From Acidimicrobiales bacterium (lineage in GTDB: Bacteria; Actinomycetota; Acidimicrobiia; Acidimicrobiales; RAAP-2), in assembly GCA_017883125.1 (NCBI GenBank), contig JADGOD010000255.1:1-6087 (forward strand): a stretch of 6,087 nucleotides of DNA. The letters are read 5' to 3'. Made by a program: the position numbers and the translations under genes. Below the pieces are notes generated by a model. The model saw only the letters and a program-made list of their open reading frames with translations, had not been told where the DNA came from and did not search any database. This document shows positions 1 to 4,835 of the stretch, piece by piece (the first letter of the stretch is position 1; each line of letters opens with the position of its first letter).

Positions 1-1681
1 GACGTACGAAGAAGAGGACGAGGTCGCCCCCGCGACCCGGCCGCGCGTGCTCATCCTGGGCGCCGGACCGAACCGGATCGGGCAGGGGATCGAGTTCGAC
101 TACTGCTGCGTGCATGCGAGCTACGCGCTGCACGACGCGGGCTTCGAGACCGTCATGGTCAACTGCAACCCCGAGACCGTCTCGACCGACTACGACACGT
201 CGGACCGCCTCTACTTCGAGCCGCTCACCGCAGAGGACGTCGGGGCCATCATCGACGCGGAGCGCCGCCACAGCGTCAGTGACGGCCGGCTGGTCGGGGT
301 CATCGTGTCCCTCGGCGGCCAGACGCCGCTCAAGCTGGCGCACGAGATCGATCCAGAACTGGTGCTCGGAACCCCACCGTCCTCGATCGACCTGGCCGAG
401 GACCGCAAGCGCTTCAACGACCTCCTCGCGAGGCTCGGGATGGCGCAGCCGCCTGGTGGCACCGTGACCACGTTCGATGAGGCCAAGGCGATGGCCAAGG
501 AGATCGGCTATCCGGTCCTCGTCCGCCCGAGCTACGTCCTCGGCGGTCGGGCCATGGAGATCGTCTTCGATGACGGAGCGCTCGCCGAGACCATGACCAC
601 CCTTCTCGGCGACGCCGACACAGAGGGTGCGCTGGCCCGAGAAGGTGGTGTGACCGAAGACCGGCCGATCTTGATCGACCGGTTCTTGGAGGATGCCATC
701 GAGGTTGATGTCGATGCCGTGCGAGACGCGACCGGTGAGGCGATGATCGGCGGGGTGATGGAGCACGTCGAAGAGGCGGGGGTCCACTCGGGTGATTCTG
801 CGTGCGCGCTTCCCCCGCAGTCCCTCTTGCCCGAGACCGTCGAGACCCTCGAGCGCTGGACGATCAAGCTGGCGGAGGCTCTCGACGTGGTGGGGCTGCT
901 GAACGTCCAGTACGCGGTCAAGGGCGGTGAGGTCTTCGTGATCGAAGCGAACCCCCGTGCGAGCCGGACGGTGCCCTTCGTCGCCAAGGCGACGGGAGTG
1001 CCGCTGGCGGCGATCGCCGCGCGCGTCATGGCAGGGAGCTCGCTAGAGAGCCTTCGCGAAGAGGGGCTCGCCCCCTCGTCGCCGATCGTCCTCAACCACG
1101 TGAGCGTCAAAGAGGCCGTCCTGCCCTTCAGCCGGTTCCCCGGTGTCGACACGCTGCTCGGACCCGAGATGCGCTCGACGGGCGAGGTCATGGGGGTCGA
1201 TCGCACGTTCGGTCTGGCCTTCGCCAAGAGCCAGATGGCTGCCGGGATGCGACTGCCCCAGTCGGGCACGATCTTCCTGTCGCTCGCCGACCGGGACAAG
1301 GCGGCGGGCGCCGAGGTGGCTCGAGCCTTCTCCAAGCTCGGGTTCGGGCTGGCCGCGACCCTCGGCACCGCGGGCTACCTCAGGGACCAGGGCATCGAGG
1401 TGACCCAGCTGGTGGCCAAGGTCGGAGAAGGGTCTCTGGCGTCAGACGCCACCCAGCTCATCGCGACCGGCGAGGTCCAGATGGTGATCAACACCCCTCG
1501 GGGCCGAGGTCCCCGTGCGGACGGCTCCCACATCCGGGCGGCCTGCGTCGAGCACGCGGTGCCATGTTTGACGACCTTGGCTGCAGCGAGGGCGGCGGCG
1601 CAGGGGATCGCCGACTGGAAGGCACACCCACTCGAGGTCATCATGATCCAGGAGCTCCACGAGACGGTGCGCCCGAGCTGA
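1..1681 (+). CDS. carB: carbamoyl-phosphate synthase large subunit, C-terminal part (5' truncated by window)
   Basis: Large subunit of carbamoyl-phosphate synthase, which makes carbamoyl phosphate from bicarbonate, glutamine-derived ammonia and two ATP for pyrimidines and arginine. The reading frame is already open at base 2 (TYEEEDE) and gives 559 residues, about the second half of a roughly 1,070-residue family protein; the first synthetase domain and oligomerisation region lie upstream. Visible in fragment numbering are the GAGPNRIGQGIEFDYCC stretch (20-36), NCNPETVSTDYDTSDR (54-69), the second ATP-grasp core with RPSYVLGGRAMEIV (175-188), the metal-binding Q303 and E315-N317 (EANPR), FPGVDTLLGPEMRSTGEVMG (379-398), and an MGS-like allosteric domain from about 405 to the end. 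Compared with E. coli CarB there is a 13-residue longer segment around 190-220. The TGA stop shares its A with the pyrD ATG, so the two genes are translationally coupled. The family assignment is near certain; only the 5' end is missing. Confidence 0.98.
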   Translation, partial: TYEEEDEVAPATRPRVLILGAGPNRIGQGIEFDYCCVHASYALHDAGFETVMVNCNPETVSTDYDTSDRLYFEPLTAEDVGAIIDAERRHSVSDGRLVGVIVSLGGQTPLKLAHEIDPELVLGTPPSSIDLAEDRKRFNDLLARLGMAQPPGGTVTTFDEAKAMAKEIGYPVLVRPSYVLGGRAMEIVFDDGALAETMTTLLGDADTEGALAREGGVTEDRPILIDRFLEDAIEVDVDAVRDATGEAMIGGVMEHVEEAGVHSGDSACALPPQSLLPETVETLERWTIKLAEALDVVGLLNVQYAVKGGEVFVIEANPRASRTVPFVAKATGVPLAAIAARVMAGSSLESLREEGLAPSSPIVLNHVSVKEAVLPFSRFPGVDTLLGPEMRSTGEVMGVDRTFGLAFAKSQMAAGMRLPQSGTIFLSLADRDKAAGAEVARAFSKLGFGLAATLGTAGYLRDQGIEVTQLVAKVGEGSLASDATQLIATGEVQMVINTPRGRGPRADGSHIRAACVEHAVPCLTTLAAARAAAQGIADWKAHPLEVIMIQELHETVRPS

Positions 1682-2604
1682 TGCGACCCTCGGCTGTCTC
1701 CCTCGAGACCACCGTAGGCTCGCTCACCCTTCCCGGCGTGGTCATGACGGCGTCGGGAACCGCCGGTCACTCCGATGAGCTCGGGGCGTACGGCCCGCTC
1801 GACGAGCTGGGGGCCGTGGTCGTCAAGTCGCTCAGCGCGGACCCCTGGCCGGGGAATCCGGCGCCACGACTTCGCCCTCTCGACGGCGGGATGCTGAACA
1901 GCGTGGGCCTCCAGGGCCCGGGGATCGAGGCCTGGCTGAACGAGGACCTCCCGCGCCTGCGCTCGTCGGGAGCGGTGGTCGTCGTGAGCGTCTGGGGCCG
2001 ATCGGTCGAGGAGTACGAACGAGCGGGGATCTTGCTGGAGGGCGCCGACATCGACGTCGTCGAGGTGAACGTCAGCTGTCCGAACCTCGAGGATCGCTCT
2101 CGGATGTTCGCGCACTCTCCGACGGCCACCGCCGAGGCCGTCGAGGCGGTCGGGGGCGCCCATCCTCGGTGGGTGAAGCTCAGCCCCAACACCTCGGAGC
2201 TGACGGAGGTGGCGGCCGCAGCGATGGAGGCAGGTGCCGACGCCCTCACACTCATCAACACCGTGCTGGGCATGGTGATCGATCTCGATTTGCGCCGGCC
2301 CGCCCTCGGCGCTGGTGGGGGAGGCCTGTCGGGGCCAGCGATCCACCCCGTCGCCGTCCGAGCGGTCTTCGAGTGCAGGAAGGCGCTTCCCCACGCACCG
2401 ATCATCGGCGTCGGGGGAGTGAGCAGGGGGGTCGACGCCATCGAGCTCCTCATGGCCGGCGCACAGGCGGTCCAGGTCGGCACGGCATCGCTGGCGGAGC
2501 CACGAGCGCCGTGGAGGATCCAGTCCGAGATCCGCTCCTGGATGGCGGCGCACGGCGTGTCACGCATCGACGAGATCACAGGAGTGGCTCATGGTGGAAC
2601 CTAG
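1681..2604 (+). CDS. pyrD: dihydroorotate dehydrogenase, class 1B-like catalytic subunit
   Basis: Flavoprotein oxidising dihydroorotate to orotate, the fourth step of UMP synthesis; 307 residues, usual for cytosolic class 1 enzymes and shorter than membrane-bound class 2. Visible are K49 (VVKS), GNPAPR (58-63), GMLNSVGLQGPG (70-81), NVSCPN (130-135) with the class 1 catalytic cysteine C133 (class 2 has Ser here), K166, LINT with N193, the FMN-phosphate segments GLSGPA (215-220) and GVGGVSRG (243-250), and GT at 267-268. The GN..PR / GMLN..GLQ / LINTxLGM pattern is that of PyrD class 1B, which normally pairs with the iron-sulfur flavoprotein PyrK to use NAD+. No pyrK lies beside it here. The frame stays open back to 1564 inside carB, but family homology begins just after the ATG at 1681. 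That ATG overlaps the carB stop (TGATG) and has no strong Shine-Dalgarno, so re-initiation by coupling is likely. The 3' end overlaps pyrF by 14 bases. Confidence 0.95.
   Translation: MRPSAVSLETTVGSLTLPGVVMTASGTAGHSDELGAYGPLDELGAVVVKSLSADPWPGNPAPRLRPLDGGMLNSVGLQGPGIEAWLNEDLPRLRSSGAVVVVSVWGRSVEEYERAGILLEGADIDVVEVNVSCPNLEDRSRMFAHSPTATAEAVEAVGGAHPRWVKLSPNTSELTEVAAAAMEAGADALTLINTVLGMVIDLDLRRPALGAGGGGLSGPAIHPVAVRAVFECRKALPHAPIIGVGGVSRGVDAIELLMAGAQAVQVGTASLAEPRAPWRIQSEIRSWMAAHGVSRIDEITGVAHGGT
2580..2584 (+). promoter_or_regulatory. ribosome binding site of pyrF
   Basis: AGGAG lies within the last codons of pyrD, 6 bases before the ATG at 2591. It supports that ATG over the GTG at 2594, although both lie within usable spacing. 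Confidence 0.7.
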
Positions 2605-3451
2605 GGAGTCCTTCGGAAGACGGCTGCCAGAGGCGATCGCAGCAAGAAGCCCTCTGTGCGTCGGTCTCGATCCCTCTGCAGCGCTGCTCGATGCGTGGGG
2701 GCTCGATGACACGCCGGCCGGTCTCGAGTCGATGTGTCGGACGGTCCTCGAAGCCGTTGCTCCGCACGCAGCAGCAGTCAAGCCTCAGGTTGCCTTCTTC
2801 GAGCGACACGGCTCGGCCGGGCTCGCTGCTCTCGAGCGCGTCTTCGCTGATGCCCGGGCGGCGGGCGTTCTGGTGATCGCTGACGCCAAGCGCGGCGACA
2901 TCGACTCGACCATGGCGGCCTACGGCGACGCGTGGCTCGGCGAGGGGAGTCCGCTGGCCGCCGATGCCCTGACGGTCACCGCGTATCTGGGCTTCGGTGC
3001 CATGGACGCCGTAGTGGACCTGGCGCGCCGAAATGGCCGAGGGCTCTTCGTGGTCGTCGCCAGCTCCAACCCCGAGGGACGAGGGCTCCAGGAGGCCGTC
3101 ATGGCCTCGGGCACCTCGGTCGAGGCGGGCCTGTTGGCCGAGCTGGCTCGACGCAACGCGGAGGAGTGCGCGCAGGCCGCGCAGCCCCTCGGCTCCCTCG
3201 GAGCGGTGGTCGGCGCAACCAGGACCGTGGGATCGTTGGATCTCGTCTCGCTGCGAGGTCCGTACCTCGTGCCTGGTGTCGGGGCCCAGGGGGCGACGGC
3301 CGATGACGTCGGCCGTCTCTTCAAGGGGACGGCGGCCAACTCGGTCGTAGTCAACGCGTCACGTTCGATTCTCTCCGCCGGCCCTTCGTCGAGCGGTGTG
3401 GCCGCCGCCGCAGCCTCGCTGGGCGCCGAGCTCCGCGACTCGCTGGGCTAG
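2591..3451 (+). CDS. pyrF: orotidine-5'-phosphate decarboxylase, mycobacterial (type 2) form
   Basis: Decarboxylates OMP to UMP, the last step of de novo UMP synthesis. It has 286 residues, in the range of the longer 'type 2' or mycobacterial OMP decarboxylases rather than the roughly 230-residue enterobacterial form. Visible are GLDPS (25-29), VKPQ with K64, the catalytic DAKRGDI (98-104) with the Asp-Lys-Asp set D98/K100/D103, VTAYLGFGA (129-137), ASSNPEG (157-163), a phosphate-binding PGVGAQG (228-234) and NASR (255-258). The start is the ATG at 2591, 14 bases inside pyrD and preceded by AGGAG; GTG at 2594 is a possible alternative one codon later. The gene ends with TAG and is followed by a 49-base gap before mihF, the only sizeable break in the window. 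It is the last gene of the pyrimidine part of the cluster. No terminator hairpin is apparent after it. Confidence 0.96.
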   Translation: MVEPRESFGRRLPEAIAARSPLCVGLDPSAALLDAWGLDDTPAGLESMCRTVLEAVAPHAAAVKPQVAFFERHGSAGLAALERVFADARAAGVLVIADAKRGDIDSTMAAYGDAWLGEGSPLAADALTVTAYLGFGAMDAVVDLARRNGRGLFVVVASSNPEGRGLQEAVMASGTSVEAGLLAELARRNAEECAQAAQPLGSLGAVVGATRTVGSLDLVSLRGPYLVPGVGAQGATADDVGRLFKGTAANSVVVNASRSILSAGPSSSGVAAAAASLGAELRDSLG

Positions 3452-3460
3452 ATACGGGGG

Positions 3461-3482
3461 CGACCGAATTTCGTTCGACCGA
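3461..3482 (+). repeat. short direct repeat CGACCGA upstream of mihF
   Basis: Two exact 7-base copies of CGACCGA (3461-3467 and 3476-3482) begin 15 bases apart, in the region where the -35 contacts of the mihF promoter would fall. They could be a small regulator site or chance; similar CG-rich words are common in this genome. Confidence 0.35.
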
Positions 3483-3488
3483 CGCTGG

Positions 3489-3494
3489 TACGAT
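3489..3494 (+). promoter_or_regulatory. -10 element TACGAT of a leaderless mihF promoter
   Basis: TACGAT fits the actinobacterial TANNNT -10 pattern and is followed by six bases (GGGTTT) and then the mihF ATG at 3501. At the usual distance transcription would begin at or very near the A of the ATG, giving a leaderless mRNA. Consistent with this, no Shine-Dalgarno sequence is visible before mihF. No good -35 hexamer is seen at 16-18 bases, which is common for actinobacterial sigma-A promoters. Confidence 0.6.
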
Positions 3495-3500
3495 GGGTTT

Positions 3501-3818
3501 ATGCCGACGCCGCCGCCATTGACACCCCAGGAACGGGCCGCTGCGTTGGAGAAGGCAGCTCGGATCCGCAAGGAGCGGTCGGAGATCAAGCGCCAGCTCA
3601 AGGACGGCTCGATCACGTTGGCCGTGGCGCTCGATCGGTCCTCGACCGACGAGGCGATCGGCAAGATGCGGGTGCTGACCCTGCTCGAATCGCTGCCCGC
3701 TCTGGGAAAGGTCAAGGCTCGGCGCCTTCTCGATCAGATCGGGATCGCCGAGTCGCGTCGCGTGCGGGGCCTCGGAGCCAACCAACGTGCCGAACTCCTC
3801 AGAGTCACGACCCGCTGA
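3501..3818 (+). CDS. mihF: integration host factor, actinobacterial type (mIHF/sIHF)
   Basis: Small basic nucleoid-associated protein that binds and shapes DNA in Actinobacteria; unrelated in fold to proteobacterial IHF. It has 105 residues, matching mycobacterial mIHF (about 105) and Streptomyces sIHF. Visible are the N-terminal helix LTPQERAAALEKAA (7-20), a basic stretch RIRKERSEIKRQLKDG (21-36), GKMRVLTLLESLPALGKVKA (54-73) leading into the helix-two-turn-helix core LLDQIGI (76-82), and RRVRGLG (86-92), which corresponds to the conserved RRLRGLG of the mycobacterial protein. The frame is open upstream to 3396, but that part lies in pyrF and resembles nothing in the family. ATG at 3501 gives the expected N-terminus and sits right after a promoter -10 box, so the transcript is probably leaderless. 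Its 3' end overlaps gmk by 32 bases. Location between pyrF and gmk is the classical actinobacterial arrangement. Confidence 0.95.
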   Translation: MPTPPPLTPQERAAALEKAARIRKERSEIKRQLKDGSITLAVALDRSSTDEAIGKMRVLTLLESLPALGKVKARRLLDQIGIAESRRVRGLGANQRAELLRVTTR

Positions 3819-4389
3819 GCCGCTGCGATTCGTCCTGATAGGTCCCGGTGGGGCCGGCAAGGGGACGGTCGCCCAGAGGCTCACCGATTCCGACGATCAC
3901 CTGTGGCTCTCTCGGAGCTGGACGACACGTCCTCCGCGGCCGGGCGAGCATCCTGAGGCCTATGTCTACGTCGACCGGCCGGCCTTTGAGGCCCACATCG
4001 CCCACAACGGGTTCCTCGAGTGGGCCGAGTTCCTCGGCCAGCTCTACGGGACCCCGGTCCCTGACCCGCCGTCGGGGCACGACGTCCTCTTCGAGATCGA
4101 TATCGAGGGGGCCCGCCAGATCATCGATCGGCACCCTGACGCCACGGTGATCCTTCTCCTGCCCCCCGACGAGGAGACCCAGGCCGAGCGGCTCAGGGGT
4201 CGCGGCGACACTGAGGAGCACGTGGCGAGCCGAGTCGAAAAGGGCCGTCACGAGGTAGCTCAAGGCCATGAGATGGCCCATCACGTCGTAGTAAATGATG
4301 ACCTTGAGCGGGCAGTGGTCGAGGTCCTCTGTATAGTGGAGGGTCTACGGCCCGCCGTCGGCGATGCTTTCAACCCACCTGAGGAGTAG
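3787..4389 (+). CDS. gmk: guanylate kinase
   Basis: Phosphorylates GMP to GDP with ATP in the cytosol, an essential step of guanine nucleotide supply; 200 residues, near the family norm. Visible are the P-loop GPGGAGKGT (19-27, K25), the GMP-binding SWTTRPPRPGE (44-54, with R48 and R51), Y59, E78 in FLEWAE, YGT (87-89), FEIDIEGARQ (102-111), the LID segment RLRGRGDTEE (135-144), R149, and VVVNDD (167-172). The loop after YGT is about 5 residues shorter than in E. coli and the LID appears one residue shorter. The GTG at 3787 is the only ordinary start upstream of the P-loop in this frame; it lies 32 bases inside mihF, with GGAG at 3774-3777 nine bases upstream. Coupled translation with mihF is likely. 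A TATAGT box near its 3' end may serve rpoZ. The adjacent rpoZ is a very widely conserved neighbour of gmk. Confidence 0.95.
   Translation: MPNSSESRPAEPLRFVLIGPGGAGKGTVAQRLTDSDDHLWLSRSWTTRPPRPGEHPEAYVYVDRPAFEAHIAHNGFLEWAEFLGQLYGTPVPDPPSGHDVLFEIDIEGARQIIDRHPDATVILLLPPDEETQAERLRGRGDTEEHVASRVEKGRHEVAQGHEMAHHVVVNDDLERAVVEVLCIVEGLRPAVGDAFNPPEE
4332..4337 (+). promoter_or_regulatory. candidate internal -10 box (TATAGT) upstream of rpoZ
   Basis: TATAGT differs from the TATAAT consensus at one position and stands out in this G+C-rich coding sequence. It includes an ATA isoleucine codon, which is rare in the window. It lies 58 bases before the rpoZ ATG, so a transcript would have a leader of roughly 50 bases. 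The nearest -35-like word, TTGAGC at 4304-4309, is 22 bases away, too far for a standard promoter, so the call rests on the -10 alone. Confidence 0.35.
4381..4386 (+). promoter_or_regulatory. ribosome binding site of rpoZ
   Basis: GAGGAG is made from the last two Glu codons of gmk and lies 9 bases before the rpoZ ATG at 4396. It favours that ATG over in-frame ATGs at 4411 and 4420. Confidence 0.75.
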
Positions 4390-4395
4390 TCCCCC

Positions 4396-4809
4396 ATGCC
4401 TGCGAAGCAAATGACGCTCATGGATCCGCCGATCGAAGAGCTCCTGGACAAGGTCGATTCGAAGTTCACGCTCGTCACCCTCGGGGCGAAGCGGGCGCGC
4501 GAGATCAACGCCTACTACCACGGCCTCGGCGAGGTCCTCGGACGGATCATCCCGCCCCAGGTGACCTCGGTCTCGGGCAAGCCGCTGTCGATTGCCTTCG
4601 AAGAGGTCGCCGCAGGAAAGGTGACCTATCACCACCCTGACGCCGAGGAGCTCGCCGCCGAAGCTGCTGCACAGGACGCCGCAAGCTCTGGCTACCTCTC
4701 CGTCGACCCGTTCACGGTCGTCGAGAGCGAGACCACTCTGGCCGCTGTCGTCGAGGATGCGGCCGAGGTGGAGTCCACCGACGAAGCCGGCGTCGACGAC
4801 GCAAGCTGA
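4396..4809 (+). CDS. rpoZ: DNA-directed RNA polymerase omega subunit with acidic C-terminal tail
   Basis: Small RNA polymerase subunit that wraps the beta-prime C-terminus and helps assembly. It has 137 residues, longer than the roughly 80-110 common for omega. The conserved core is residues about 10-78: DPPIEELLDKVDSKFTLVTL (10-29), AKRAREIN (31-38), YY (40-41), and GKPLSIAFEEVAAGKVTY (61-78), the last matching the KPLSIA block of actinobacterial omegas. After K75 there is no Lys or Arg to the end (62 residues), while 16 Asp/Glu are spread over residues 82-135 in an Ala-rich, probably disordered tail. The start at 4396 has GAGGAG nine bases upstream; later ATGs at 4411 and 4420 would trim 5 or 8 residues without touching the core. 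It is 6 bases after gmk and 26 bases before coaBC, hence in the same transcription unit, possibly with an additional promoter inside gmk. Confidence 0.93.
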   Translation: MPAKQMTLMDPPIEELLDKVDSKFTLVTLGAKRAREINAYYHGLGEVLGRIIPPQVTSVSGKPLSIAFEEVAAGKVTYHHPDAEELAAEAAAQDAASSGYLSVDPFTVVESETTLAAVVEDAAEVESTDEAGVDDAS

Positions 4810-4825
4810 TTCTCTCGGCTGAGCC

Positions 4826-4830
4826 GGAGG
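4826..4830 (+). promoter_or_regulatory. ribosome binding site of coaBC (decides the start)
   Basis: GGAGG lies five bases before ATG 4836. The longer frame could begin at GTG 4830, but that codon overlaps the last G of this Shine-Dalgarno, so the ATG at 4836 is the better start. Confidence 0.8.
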
Positions 4831-4835
4831 TGACC

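Noticed and set aside
532..1368. 278-codon minus-strand open frame opposite carB
   Set aside because: Same Ser/Ala/Arg-rich shadow composition and no domain; carB motifs run through the whole stretch.
1564..1680. Upstream extension of the pyrD frame into carB
   Set aside because: The 39 extra residues are an out-of-frame reading of the carB C-terminus; family similarity starts after the ATG at 1681.
1375..2553. 392-codon open frame on the minus strand across carB/pyrD
   Set aside because: Antisense shadow of two firmly identified genes; the product is rich in Arg, Asp, His and Gly with no recognisable domain, typical of antisense frames in G+C-rich DNA.
3465..3477. Small inverted repeat CGAA...TTCG before mihF as a terminator for pyrF
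   Set aside because: Arms of four bases and no T-run; too weak to support a terminator.
3396..3500. Upstream extension of the mihF frame into pyrF
   Set aside because: The extra 35 residues do not resemble mIHF, and the promoter -10 box lies within this stretch.
4830..4835. GTG 4830 as the coaBC start
   Set aside because: It overlaps the Shine-Dalgarno GGAGG, whereas ATG 4836 has suitable spacing.
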